Shown here one piece after another: positions 15,635-24,640 of a DNA stretch of 64,000 nucleotides (position 1 is the first letter of the stretch; every line of letters starts with the position of its first letter). The stretch comes from Flavobacteriaceae bacterium NBU2977. Lineage in GTDB: Bacteria > Bacteroidota > Bacteroidia > Flavobacteriales > Flavobacteriaceae. The position numbers and the translations under genes are program-made. The notes beneath the pieces are model-generated. The model saw nothing but the letters and a program-made list of their open reading frames with translations, searched no databases and was not told the origin of the DNA. The stretch covers positions 992,001-1,056,000 of the forward strand of contig JAIOUW010000001.1 of assembly GCA_019931105.1 (NCBI GenBank), given 5' to 3'.

Positions 15635-17170
15635 ATGCCAAAAATTAAAGGAAAGTTAGGAATTGAGGAATTTTACAGTATAATTTTTGATGGCGAACCT
15701 ATTTCGATTGATGACGAGGTCATGGCCACGGCACGGAAGAGTTTCGCGTTTTTAAAAGAATTCGCCAGAAATAAAGTCATCTATGGTGTGAATACGGGTT
15801 TCGGTCCAATGGCCCAATATAAGATCAAAGACTCAGAAACCGTACAACTGCAGTATAATCTTATACGCAGTCATGCCTCGGGTACCGGCAACCCGATACC
15901 CCCAAAATATGTCAAAGCCGCTATGTTGGCTCGACTGAATACCTTGAGCCTTGGCAATTCAGGGGTACATACTTCGGTCATCGAGACCATGACCACTTTG
16001 ATCAACAAAGATATTATTCCCCTAATCTATGAACACGGTGGCGTAGGTGCTAGTGGAGACCTCGTACAATTGGCCCATTTGGCCCTTGTGCTGATAGGTG
16101 AGGGCGAAGTTTTCTATGGGGGAGAAAGGAAACCGACCCAAGAGGTATTCGAAAAAGAAAACATCAACCCCATTCATGTGGAATTGCGCGAAGGCCTTGG
16201 GCTCATAAATGGCACCTCGGTAATGACCGGGATCGGTATCGTGAACACCATCTACACCAGAAGATTGTTGGAATGGATGATCGCCTGCTCATCGGCCATC
16301 AATGAAATAATGGAAGCCTACGACGACCACCTCTCAGAAGCTCTAAACTTGACCAAAAAGCACAAGGGGCAACGCGAAATCGCACGTTCTATGCGCAGTC
16401 ATTTAAAAGATAGTACGTTGACCCGCAAGCGCGAACACCATTTATATACCGATACCAACGGCGGGGTGCATGTATTTGAAGAAAAAGTACAGGAGTATTA
16501 TTCCATTCGGTGCGTTCCTCAAATTCTTGGACCGATCTTGGATACTTTGAACGATGTTGAACGCATACTCATCGAGGAAGTAAATTCGGCCAACGACAAC
16601 CCCATTGTCGATGTCGAAAAGAAAAATGTCTATCATGGAGGAAATTTCCATGGCGACTATGTTTCCCTCGAAATGGATAAGCTGAAAATCGTCGTAACCA
16701 AGATGAGTATGTTGGCCGAAAGACAACTGAACTACCTTCTAAATTCAAAATTGAACGACATACTTCCCCCCTTTGTGAACCTTGGTACACTGGGCCTGAA
16801 TTTCGGTATGCAGGGCGTGCAGTTCACCGCCACTTCCACTACCGCCGAAAATCAGATGTTGAGCAACCCCATGTATGTACACAGCATTCCCAATAACAAT
16901 GACAACCAAGACATAGTTAGCATGGGTACCAATGCCGCCTTGATTACCAAAAAGGTTATCGAAAACGCTTTTGAGGTCATGGCAATTGAAATGATAACGG
17001 TCGTACAGGCCATCGAATTCCTTCAATTTCAAGATAAGGTCTCTTCAAAGACCAGAAATATGTACGATGCCGTTCGTAAAATAGTTCCCCCGTTCAAAGA
17101 GGATCAGGTTATGTATCCTTTTGTCAATGAAGTCAAGAACTATATTATTAACCATCAAAATAAAAAATGA
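15635..17170 (+). CDS. Tyrosine ammonia-lyase (aromatic amino acid lyase, MIO enzyme)
   Basis: 511 residues. The MIO cofactor triad A139-S140-G141 lies in GGVGASGDLVQLAHLAL. The catalytic Tyr50 is in VIYGVNTGFGPMAQ, and NPMYVHSIPNNNDNQD near the C-terminus is shared with characterised flavobacterial TALs. The selectivity position reads Ser79-His80 (NLIRSHASG), as in histidine ammonia-lyases. From memory, much of the sequence matches the F. johnsoniae TAL, which has the same residues and deaminates Tyr to 4-coumarate. That, and its place in a flexirubin cluster, favours TAL over HAL. It presumably supplies the coumaroyl starter unit. It overlaps the next gene by 4 bases. Confidence 0.9.
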   Translation: MPKIKGKLGIEEFYSIIFDGEPISIDDEVMATARKSFAFLKEFARNKVIYGVNTGFGPMAQYKIKDSETVQLQYNLIRSHASGTGNPIPPKYVKAAMLARLNTLSLGNSGVHTSVIETMTTLINKDIIPLIYEHGGVGASGDLVQLAHLALVLIGEGEVFYGGERKPTQEVFEKENINPIHVELREGLGLINGTSVMTGIGIVNTIYTRRLLEWMIACSSAINEIMEAYDDHLSEALNLTKKHKGQREIARSMRSHLKDSTLTRKREHHLYTDTNGGVHVFEEKVQEYYSIRCVPQILGPILDTLNDVERILIEEVNSANDNPIVDVEKKNVYHGGNFHGDYVSLEMDKLKIVVTKMSMLAERQLNYLLNSKLNDILPPFVNLGTLGLNFGMQGVQFTATSTTAENQMLSNPMYVHSIPNNNDNQDIVSMGTNAALITKKVIENAFEVMAIEMITVVQAIEFLQFQDKVSSKTRNMYDAVRKIVPPFKEDQVMYPFVNEVKNYIINHQNKK

Positions 17171-18300
17171 CCATGAAAAATATTTCTTTGTTACTAGTGT
17201 TTTCTTTTGTTCTATTACAGACCGCTGCCCAAGAATTGGCCTTGGTAGTTGATGATGGCAAGGTTGCCTATATCGATACCTCAGGCAAGCAGGTAATACA
17301 GACCGATTTCAAAAAAGCGGCCAGTTTTTCGAACGGACTCGCAGCGGCCCAAGAAGAAAAAAAATGGGGGTTTATAGATTCTTCGGGCAAATGGGCCATC
17401 GAACCCCAGTACGATAGGGTAAATGCCTTTGATTCAGGCTTGGCCCTGGTCTCCAAGGATGACCAATGGAGCTATATCAAGACTTCTGGCGAAGTATTGA
17501 CATTGGCAGAATCACCGGATAAATATTATGATTTCAACGATGGCGTTGCATTGTATCGAAAAGGCGAAAAAATAGGACTTCTTGGTACCGATGGAAAGTT
17601 GATTCTCGAACCTACCTATAAAACGATCAAAAATTTTTGGGACGGTCATGCCAAAATCAGCAACGGGGAACTCTGGGGATTGATAAACGCAAAAGGTGAA
17701 ATCGTAATCCCGGCTGAATATGAAGAGGTGGGAACCTACAATAAAAATGGCATTTGGGGAAGAAAGGGCAACGATTATGGTGTTTTTATCAATTGGAAGT
17801 TTACCCCGGTTCCCGATGCGACCAAAATTTGGGATTTCAAGCACACCTCTGATCTGACCTATGCTCAAAAAGGCGAAAAAATTGGCTTCATAAACAATCA
17901 GGGCCAGTGGGTAATCGAGGCCTCTTTTGACAAGGCCCGTGCTTTCTCAAACGGATTCGCTCCCGTAATGAAGGATAAAAAATGGGGTTATATCGATGAA
18001 AAAGGTGCGCAAATTGTCGATTTTCAATATAAGGATGCCGAAACTTTTTCATCCGATGGCCTGGCTCCCGTAAAAGAAAAGTTATGGGGCTTTGTCGATA
18101 CTACAGGTAAATTGGTCATCCCCATGGAATATGATATTTCCGTTGGATTTTCCTTCTTTCAAAAAAATGCCGAAAAAGGTTTTATTAACGGACTTGCCCG
18201 GGTAAAGACCAAAAAGGGTTGGGGGTATATCAATACAAAAGGTGAAGTTTTGGGTGATAAGTGGTACAAGAATGCCGAACTTTTCACAGACGTTAAATAG
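17167..18300 (+). CDS. Exported WG-repeat protein
   Basis: 377 residues. The ATG at 17167 overlaps the TAL stop (ATGA); a second ATG at 17173 is equally good. The signal peptide is MTMKNISLLLVFSFVLLQTAAQ. The rest consists of about eight WG repeats, each with the pattern 'G.A.......WG.I...G...I...Y....F..G' (for example WGFIDSSGKWAIEPQYD and WGYIDEKGAQIVDFQYK). WG repeats form beta structures with unknown ligands. The translational coupling to TAL ties it to the pigment cluster, perhaps as an envelope scaffold. No enzyme motif is visible. Confidence 0.85.
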   Translation: MTMKNISLLLVFSFVLLQTAAQELALVVDDGKVAYIDTSGKQVIQTDFKKAASFSNGLAAAQEEKKWGFIDSSGKWAIEPQYDRVNAFDSGLALVSKDDQWSYIKTSGEVLTLAESPDKYYDFNDGVALYRKGEKIGLLGTDGKLILEPTYKTIKNFWDGHAKISNGELWGLINAKGEIVIPAEYEEVGTYNKNGIWGRKGNDYGVFINWKFTPVPDATKIWDFKHTSDLTYAQKGEKIGFINNQGQWVIEASFDKARAFSNGFAPVMKDKKWGYIDEKGAQIVDFQYKDAETFSSDGLAPVKEKLWGFVDTTGKLVIPMEYDISVGFSFFQKNAEKGFINGLARVKTKKGWGYINTKGEVLGDKWYKNAELFTDVK

Positions 18301-18320
18301 TTCATGCCATTATAGATTCA

Positions 18321-19076
18321 ATGAACGAAGAAAAAGCCGAAAAAATTAAATATGCCTTGGTAACAGGTGGATCTAGGGGCATTGGTCGTGCTATCTGTGT
18401 GCAACTGGCCAACGACCTCGATTATCGAATACTTATCAATTATAATGGCAATAAAAAAGCCGCAGAAGAAACTTTGGAACAAGTTGAGGCGGCAGGCGGT
18501 ATGGGCGAGATCATACAGTTCAATGTTACAGAGGCCGCGAATGTTAAATCTGCTATCGAGACTTGGCATGAAACCCATAAGAATGCCGTTATCGAAGTTA
18601 TTATAAACAATGCGGGCATTACGAAAGACGGACTTTTCATGTGGATGCCCCAAGAAGATTGGGCATCGGTCATCGACACCAGCCTCAACGGGTTCTACAA
18701 TGTGACGAACGCCCTGATTCAAAAATTGCTGGTCAACAAGTATGGAAGGATTATTAACATGGTATCCGTTTCAGGATTGAAAGGTACACCGGGCCAGACC
18801 AATTATTCTGCGGCCAAAGGTGCCGTCATCGGCGCGACAAAGGCACTCGCCCAAGAAGTTGCCAAGAGAAACGTTACTGTAAATGCGGTCGCTCCCGGGT
18901 TCATCAAAACGGATATGACCGAAGAACTGAACGAGCAAGAATTGAAAAAAATGATTCCGGCAAATCGTTTTGGTTCGGCCGAAGAGGTTGCTCACGTAGT
19001 ATCTTTTTTGGCATCGTCAAAATCTTCCTATATTACCGGCGAGGTCATCAATATCAACGGTGGCATTTATTCTTGA
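18321..19076 (+). CDS. 3-oxoacyl-ACP reductase (FabG-like SDR)
   Basis: 251 residues of the classical short-chain dehydrogenase family. The NADPH loop is TGGSRGIGRAICVQLA, the NNAG motif is present (IINNAGITKDG), and the catalytic Ser, Tyr and Lys appear in INMVSVSGLKG and TNYSAAKGAVIGATKAL. The end (SSKSSYITGEVININGGIYS) is FabG-like. In the cluster it should reduce the beta-keto group after each condensation of the polyene chain. It starts 20 bases after the WG-repeat gene. Confidence 0.9.
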   Translation: MNEEKAEKIKYALVTGGSRGIGRAICVQLANDLDYRILINYNGNKKAAEETLEQVEAAGGMGEIIQFNVTEAANVKSAIETWHETHKNAVIEVIINNAGITKDGLFMWMPQEDWASVIDTSLNGFYNVTNALIQKLLVNKYGRIINMVSVSGLKGTPGQTNYSAAKGAVIGATKALAQEVAKRNVTVNAVAPGFIKTDMTEELNEQELKKMIPANRFGSAEEVAHVVSFLASSKSSYITGEVININGGIYS

Positions 19077-19120
19077 AACTTTAGTATCTTAGGTATAGCT
19101 GCAAAACCCAAGAAGGAACT

Positions 19121-20347
19121 ATGAATCGAGTCGTAATTACGGGCATGGGTATTTATTCATGTATCGGCAAAAATCTTGACGAGGTCAAAACCTCACTTTA
19201 CGAAGGAAAATCGGGTATCGTGCATGATCCGGAAAGAGCTGGTTTCGGCTTTCGTTCGCCCTTGACCGGTATGGTCGAAGACCCCGATTTGAAATCGATG
19301 CTATCGAGAAGACAGCGCATAAGCTTGGGCCAAGAAGGCGGTTATGCATATGTTGCGACGATCGAAGCCCTACAAAATGCCCATATCGACCAAGCTTTTT
19401 TAGATGCCCATGATGTCGGCATTCTATACGGTAACGATAGTACCGCCAAATCTACGATGGAAGCCGTGGATACAATGAGAGAGAAAGGTGACACCACCCT
19501 TGTTGGCTCAGGGGCCATTTTCAAGGCCATGAATTCGACGGTCACCATGAACCTCTCGACCATTTTCAAATTAAAGGGTATCAATCTGACCGTTAGTGCC
19601 GCATGCGCTAGTGGATCGCACTCCATCGGCCTTGCCTATCACCTTATCAAAAGCGGGTTGCAAGAATGCATCATTGCCGGTGGTGCGCAAGAAATAAATC
19701 CTGTAGCCATGGGTAGCTTTGACGGCCTTGGAGTCTTTGCAACGAACATTGAAAATCCTGAAAAAGCTTCAAGACCCTTTGATAAAAACCGAAACGGACT
19801 CGTGCCAAGTGGTGGTGCGGCAACCTTGATCATGGAAAGCTACGAATCTGCGGCAGAACGAGGTGCGCCCATTCTTGCCGAAGTTGTTGGATATGGTTTC
19901 TCTTCGAACGGTGATCATATTTCGACACCAAATGTCGAAGGACCGGCCAGGGCGATGAAGCTTGCCTTGAAAGATGCAGATCTGCCCCCTTCGGCAATCG
20001 ATTATGTAAATGCCCATGCCACATCTACCCCGGTCGGCGATGCCAACGAGGCCAAGGCTATTTTTGAGGTTTTTGGAGAAAAAAATCCCTATGTGAGTTC
20101 CACGAAATCCATGACCGGCCATGAATGCTGGATGGCGGGAGCCAGTGAGATAATTTACTCCATTTTGATGATGCAGAATTCCTTTATCGCGCCCAATATC
20201 AATTTGGAAAATACAGATGAGCACTCCTCAAAATTAAACCTGGTGAACAAAACCCTAAATAAAAAAATTGACGTATTTTTGTCCAATTCATTCGGGTTTG
20301 GAGGAACAAACTCTGCTTTGATTTTAAAAAAATTGAATTTGCCCTGA
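19121..20347 (+). CDS. Beta-ketoacyl-ACP synthase (KAS I/II type)
   Basis: 408 residues. The active-site Cys162 lies in TVSAACASGSHSIG. The catalytic His residues are in YVNAHATSTPVGD and STKSMTGHECWMAGA, and the C-terminal NSFGFGGTNSALIL motif is present. All catalytic residues are intact, so it can condense malonyl-ACP extender units. The GHECWMAGA segment departs from the usual GHTxGAAG. It may extend either the polyene or the alkyl chain destined for the resorcinol. A Shine-Dalgarno-like AAGGA precedes the ATG. Confidence 0.92.
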   Translation: MNRVVITGMGIYSCIGKNLDEVKTSLYEGKSGIVHDPERAGFGFRSPLTGMVEDPDLKSMLSRRQRISLGQEGGYAYVATIEALQNAHIDQAFLDAHDVGILYGNDSTAKSTMEAVDTMREKGDTTLVGSGAIFKAMNSTVTMNLSTIFKLKGINLTVSAACASGSHSIGLAYHLIKSGLQECIIAGGAQEINPVAMGSFDGLGVFATNIENPEKASRPFDKNRNGLVPSGGAATLIMESYESAAERGAPILAEVVGYGFSSNGDHISTPNVEGPARAMKLALKDADLPPSAIDYVNAHATSTPVGDANEAKAIFEVFGEKNPYVSSTKSMTGHECWMAGASEIIYSILMMQNSFIAPNINLENTDEHSSKLNLVNKTLNKKIDVFLSNSFGFGGTNSALILKKLNLP

Positions 20348-20450
20348 GTTTAATCCACATGTTGATTTTTGGTGATTGCCGCCAATAAATTAACCTAAAA
20401 TTTGTTATAGAAAAGATTTAACACGTTCGAAAGAAGCGAAAAAAAGGAAG

Positions 20451-20693
20451 ATGACGAAAGAAGTTATTATCGAAAAAGTAGATGCTTTCCTAATCGACGA
20501 GTTCGAGGTCGAAGAAGAAGCATTGGTGCCCGAGGCCAATCTAAAAGATGCTCTTGACCTTGACAGCCTTGACTTCGTCGATTTGGTAGTTGCGGTCGAA
20601 AGCAGTTTTGGGGTAAAATTAGTCGGCGAAGACTTCGTTAACGTAAATACACTTCAAAATTTCTACGATCTTATCGAAAGAAAAGTCTCCTGA
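20451..20693 (+). CDS. Acyl carrier protein 1
   Basis: 80 residues. The phosphopantetheine attachment Ser39 lies in LDLDSLDFVDLVVAVE. The domain is complete, acidic and of normal ACP length. It stands between a ketosynthase (103-base gap) and an acyltransferase (4-base gap), upstream of darA/darB. By position it is the likely equivalent of DarC or a chain-carrying ACP for the alkyl or polyene intermediates. Confidence 0.93.
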   Translation: MTKEVIIEKVDAFLIDEFEVEEEALVPEANLKDALDLDSLDFVDLVVAVESSFGVKLVGEDFVNVNTLQNFYDLIERKVS

Positions 20694-20697
20694 TCAA

Positions 20698-21603
20698 TTG
20701 CCAGAACAACAACTAATAGAGACCGAATGGAAGGGCAGATCCAAAGGCACCTTATTGGGCTACAAGATTTATATTTTCGTTCTCAAAAATTTTGGTCTTA
20801 ACGTTGCCTATTTACTACTTCGAACTATTGTTTTCTACTACTTTCTGTTCTCGTACAGAAGTTCAAAGGCCATTTACCCTTATTTTAGAAAGAGGCTTGG
20901 CTATTCAAGATTTCGCTCAATTATAAGCATTTACAAGAACTATTTTCTCTTGGGCCAAACATTGTCCGATCGTGTTACGGTCTCCACCGGTTATCGCGAT
21001 GTCTTCGATTACACCCATGATGGAATAGAAAAAATCGACAGCCTACTGAAAAAGCGACAGGGCGGTATCTTGATCAGTGGCCATTTGGGCAATTTTGAAA
21101 TCTCCCATTATTTTTTGGAAAACAGATATTCCATTTCAAAGATTAGTATGGTGACAACACAGACCGAACAGGAGAACATTCAAGAATATCTGAGCCAAAT
21201 GAGCACCGCTACCAGTTTGGAACTGATTTTGGTCAAAGAGGATATGTCACATATTTTTGAGATCCATGCGGCATTGGACAAGGGCGGACTTGTCGTGATA
21301 ACCGGAGACCGTTTCATGGCCGGAAGCAAATATCTGACCGAAAACCTGTTGGGTGCCCCCGCCAGATTTCCCCTAGGGCCATTTCGCTTGGCGTCACGGC
21401 TTAAAGTACCTGTTCTCTTTGTTTATGTCATGAAAGGCAAAAAAAGAAATTATCGTCTGTATGCCAGAACCGCCGATACCCATGCCAATACACCACAATT
21501 GTTGTTAAAGGAATACACAAAGAGCATGGAATGGATGTTGACAAAATATCCATTGCAATGGTTCAACTACTTTGATTTTTGGGGTGATAACGTAAAAAAA
21601 TGA
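20698..21603 (+). CDS. LPLAT-family acyltransferase (lipid A acyltransferase-like)
   Basis: 301 residues starting at TTG (20698); no in-frame ATG exists before the conserved part, and the preceding ACP stop is 4 bases upstream. An N-terminal hydrophobic helix (~residues 23-52) anchors it to the inner membrane. The catalytic HX4E motif is H129-L-G-N-F-E134 (ILISGHLGNFEISH). GDRFMAGSKY and GAPARFPLGPFRLA match the LpxL/HtrB acceptor-site motifs. In the cluster it is one candidate for joining the aryl polyene acid to the dialkylresorcinol or to a membrane lipid. It overlaps darA by 4 bases. Confidence 0.85.
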   Translation: MPEQQLIETEWKGRSKGTLLGYKIYIFVLKNFGLNVAYLLLRTIVFYYFLFSYRSSKAIYPYFRKRLGYSRFRSIISIYKNYFLLGQTLSDRVTVSTGYRDVFDYTHDGIEKIDSLLKKRQGGILISGHLGNFEISHYFLENRYSISKISMVTTQTEQENIQEYLSQMSTATSLELILVKEDMSHIFEIHAALDKGGLVVITGDRFMAGSKYLTENLLGAPARFPLGPFRLASRLKVPVLFVYVMKGKKRNYRLYARTADTHANTPQLLLKEYTKSMEWMLTKYPLQWFNYFDFWGDNVKK

Positions 21604-22526
21604 AAGAAGTACTCGTAATACATTATTCGCAAACCGGTCAACTAACGACCATTCTCAACAACGTGGTAGCGAAATTGGATAGTGAGAAAATCAATGTGTC
21701 ATTCTACGAGATAGTACCCGACCCGCTTTTCGAATTCCCTTGGGAAAAAGAAAAATTTTACGATGCCTTCCCCGAAACATTTTTGCAAATCCCTTCTAAA
21801 TTCAATCCTCCTAAATCAGAAATACTTGATAAAAAATACGATTTGGTACTCTTTGGATACCAGGTCTGGTTCTTGACACCTTCAATTCCTATCAACTCCT
21901 TTTTGAAATCCGATTTTGCCAAACGATTGTTAAAAGACACCCCTGTCGTCACCTTGGTTACCTGTCGAAATATGTGGATCCAGGCACAGGAAAAAATGAA
22001 ACGGCTACTATCGAACGTAAGTGCCAATCTTGTAGGTCATATCGCTTTGGTCGACAGACATATTAATCATATCAGTGTTATTACGATCGCACATTGGATG
22101 TTCTCTGGAAGAAAGGACAGGTATTTGGGTATTTTTCCAAAGCCTGGGATTTCAGACAATGATATCGCCAGCGCTGAAAAATTCGCCCTTCCCATTGAAC
22201 GGGCTATACTGGCCAATGATTTCACAGACCTTCAGGAAAACCTATTGAGGCTTGATGCCGTACGCATTAATCCTTTTTTAGTGCGAACCGATGAAAGAGG
22301 CAATGTCTTATTCTCGAAATGGGCAAACCTTATCATCAAAAAAGGGAAACCGGGCAGTGCCAAACGACTCAAATGGATTGCTTTGTTCAAATATTATTTG
22401 TTATTTGCCATCTGGGTCATAGCACCTATAGTTTTTGTTGTATTTTTGCTGACTTATTTGCCCATGACCTCGAAACGGAATAGCGAGCGAAAATACTATT
22501 CCTCGGTGTCTTTAAAGGAGAATTGA
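21600..22526 (+). CDS. darA: Dialkylresorcinol biosynthesis protein DarA, flavodoxin-like
   Basis: 308 residues. The N-terminal ~200 residues are flavodoxin-like: VLVIHYSQTGQLTTILNNV holds the FMN phosphate loop, and DLVLFGYQVWFLTPSIPIN follows. A C-terminal transmembrane helix (~residues 265-288, YYLLFAIWVIAPIVFVVFLL) anchors it. Homologues lie next to DarB in flexirubin and dialkylresorcinol clusters, where DarA is assigned to aromatisation of the DarB product. Its stop shares one base with the darB ATG, and the pair is tightly coupled. Confidence 0.85.
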   Translation: MKEVLVIHYSQTGQLTTILNNVVAKLDSEKINVSFYEIVPDPLFEFPWEKEKFYDAFPETFLQIPSKFNPPKSEILDKKYDLVLFGYQVWFLTPSIPINSFLKSDFAKRLLKDTPVVTLVTCRNMWIQAQEKMKRLLSNVSANLVGHIALVDRHINHISVITIAHWMFSGRKDRYLGIFPKPGISDNDIASAEKFALPIERAILANDFTDLQENLLRLDAVRINPFLVRTDERGNVLFSKWANLIIKKGKPGSAKRLKWIALFKYYLLFAIWVIAPIVFVVFLLTYLPMTSKRNSERKYYSSVSLKEN

Positions 22527-23659
22527 TGAAGGATGTTTATATCACGAGAATAGCCAAATTTCTGCCCAATAATCCCGTTGAAAATGAAGAGATGGAGAAA
22601 AAACTGGGTATTATTAATGGTAAGGCGTCAAAAGCACGACGCGTTGTACTTCGCAACAACCGTATTCAAAAACGTTACTATGCCATAGATGAAAATGGCG
22701 AAGTGAGCCATAACAATGCGCAACTGACCGCTAAAGCCGTTGAACGACTTTGTGATGGCGATTTTACCGTTCAAGATATCGAGCTGCTTTCAAGCGGAAC
22801 CTCTAGCCCAGATCAAATATTGCCCTCGCATACGGCGATGGTACATGGTTTTCTAAAAAACCGCACGATGGAGATAAACTCCGCATCAGGGGCCTGTTGT
22901 TCTGGCATGAACGCCTTGAAATATGGCTTTATGTCGGTAAAGACCGGTCAGGTGAACAACGCCGTCTGCACCGGATCTGAAAGAACTTCATCATGGATGA
23001 GGTCGGATGTCTTTGAAAGTGAGGTCGAACATCTTCAGCAATTGGAAAACAACCCGATTCTAGCTTTTAACAAAGAGTTTTTGCGTTGGATGCTCTCTGA
23101 CGGCGCGGGTGCATTCTTGCTCGAGAACGAGCCTAAGGGCGATAAACCTTTAAAAATCGAATGGATACAAGGATTTTCGTATGCCCATGAAATGGAAACC
23201 TGCATGTACGCCGGCGGGGAAAAACTGGAAAGCGGAAAATTGAAACCTTGGAGCGAATATCCGGCGAATAAATGGAGTGAAATATCGTTGTTCGCGATGA
23301 AACAAGATACACGACTACTCGGTGAGAACATTTTGAAAAAAGGGGTGGCGAGCTTAAAACTGGCCTACGAACACCATGGTATTGGTCCAGATGAGGTCGA
23401 CTACTATCTACCCCATATCTCATCATATTACTTCAAGCAAGGGTTATATGACGAAATGAAATCACAAGGCGTCGAAATGCCCTGGCACAAGTGGTTCTTG
23501 AACCTGGACCATGTCGGAAACATCGGTGCGGCCTCGATCTATGTTATGCTTGAGGAGCTAAAAGCATCGGGCAAACTAAAAAAAGGAGACAAAATATTGT
23601 TCCATGTTCCAGAAAGTGCACGTTTCTCCTATATGTATGCCTATTTGACCGTTTGTTGA
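22526..23659 (+). CDS. darB: Dialkylresorcinol condensing ketosynthase DarB (KAS III-like)
   Basis: 377 residues from the ATG at 22526, which has an AAAGGAG ribosome-binding site 5 bases upstream, unusually strong for this genome. The thiolase-fold active Cys125 is in SASGACCSGMNALKYG. The KAS III His is probably in PHISSYYFKQG and the Asn in LDHVGNIGAASIY. DarB joins two beta-oxoacyl units to give the cyclohexanedione that DarA aromatises to a 2,5-dialkylresorcinol. It is preceded by darA (1-base overlap) and followed by the dehydratase gene (1-base overlap). Confidence 0.9.
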   Translation: MKDVYITRIAKFLPNNPVENEEMEKKLGIINGKASKARRVVLRNNRIQKRYYAIDENGEVSHNNAQLTAKAVERLCDGDFTVQDIELLSSGTSSPDQILPSHTAMVHGFLKNRTMEINSASGACCSGMNALKYGFMSVKTGQVNNAVCTGSERTSSWMRSDVFESEVEHLQQLENNPILAFNKEFLRWMLSDGAGAFLLENEPKGDKPLKIEWIQGFSYAHEMETCMYAGGEKLESGKLKPWSEYPANKWSEISLFAMKQDTRLLGENILKKGVASLKLAYEHHGIGPDEVDYYLPHISSYYFKQGLYDEMKSQGVEMPWHKWFLNLDHVGNIGAASIYVMLEELKASGKLKKGDKILFHVPESARFSYMYAYLTVC

Positions 23660-24096
23660 TGGCCGATTCGGGAAACATAATCGCAGATGGCGAATTTCTA
23701 CGAAGCTTGATTCCACAAAAAGATCCATTTGTAATGGTCGATACATTGACCAAGTATACCGAAAGCCGTATTATATCTGAATTTACCATACCAAGCGATA
23801 ATATTCTGGTCGAAAAAGAACATTTTTCCGCTTCGGGACTTATTGAGAATATGGCCCAAACGGTTGCTCTCCATACCGGCTATAAGTTTTATGTAAAAAA
23901 ACTACCTGCTCCGGTAGGATATATAGGTGCCATAAAAAAAGCCGAAATCATCACATTGCCCCAAATAGGTCAAAAATTGGTAACTACCGTTGAAATTTTA
24001 CACGATATAATGGGTGTAACCTTGGTACAGGCCAGGGTAGAATCTGGCGGGTCGCCGTTGGCATCAAGTGAAATGAAAACTATCTTGGCCGGCTGA
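23659..24096 (+). CDS. Hotdog-fold 3-hydroxyacyl-ACP dehydratase, active subunit candidate
   Basis: 145 residues from the ATG at 23659 (TGATG overlap with darB). The hotdog helix and catalytic site read EKEHFSASGLIENMAQTVALH. His55 takes the place of the FabZ His in GHFPG, and Glu63 that of the FabZ Glu in EAMAQ. It pairs with the next gene, which has the same fold but no His. The pair resembles the ApeI/ApeP dehydratase heterodimer I recall from aryl polyene clusters. It would form each double bond of the polyene. Confidence 0.83.
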   Translation: MADSGNIIADGEFLRSLIPQKDPFVMVDTLTKYTESRIISEFTIPSDNILVEKEHFSASGLIENMAQTVALHTGYKFYVKKLPAPVGYIGAIKKAEIITLPQIGQKLVTTVEILHDIMGVTLVQARVESGGSPLASSEMKTILAG

Positions 24097-24558
24097 ATGA
24101 AAAAACCACGTTACGATATCAATATCAAGAATTTTCTACCGCATAGAGAACCCATGCTATTGGCCACCATAACGCCATATATCGATGAAGTTTCGGTGGT
24201 TACGCACTTTAAAATATCCGATGATTGTATTTTTTTGGACAATGAAGGAAGACTTTCCGAGGCAGGCTTGATAGAAAATGCGGCACAGGCCTCTTCGGCA
24301 ATAGTGGGCCAAAGCTACTTCGATGACGATGATCTCGAGGGAACCGGCAACAAACTGGTCGGATATATCAGCGCCATTAAAAAAGCCGAAGTATTTATAC
24401 TTCCCGAAATAAACGACCTACTGATAACCAAGGCGAAACTGATTTCAAGATTCGATACGGGAACCATGAGCATTTGTACCATTACTTCTTCCACTTTTAG
24501 AAACGATGATTTAATCGTAGATTGTAACTTCAATTTTTTAATCCATGAAGTGCAATAA
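24097..24558 (+). CDS. Hotdog-fold dehydratase-like protein lacking the catalytic His
   Basis: 153 residues, starting at the base after the previous stop. It opens like FabZ/ApeI proteins (NIKNFLPHREPMLLATI) and has the central helix EAGLIENAAQASSAIV with Glu60. Where its neighbour has EHFSASG it reads NEGRLSEAG, so the catalytic His is missing. YISAIKKAEVFILPEIN matches YIGAIKKAEIITLPQIG of the neighbour, showing a shared ancestor. It is best read as the structural partner of a dehydratase heterodimer. Confidence 0.8.
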   Translation: MKKPRYDINIKNFLPHREPMLLATITPYIDEVSVVTHFKISDDCIFLDNEGRLSEAGLIENAAQASSAIVGQSYFDDDDLEGTGNKLVGYISAIKKAEVFILPEINDLLITKAKLISRFDTGTMSICTITSSTFRNDDLIVDCNFNFLIHEVQ

Positions 24559-24640
24559 AAAGCTACCGAATTATTTGGACCATATTTCGATAGTACTTAC
24601 TGTAAAGATCCAGTAATCGGGCAACCTAAGAAGCAAGTCG

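Noticed and set aside
20397-20404. AAAATTTG before ACP 1, considered as a promoter
   Set aside because: The first base does not fit TAnnTTTG and no -33 element is at a suitable distance; not listed as a feature.
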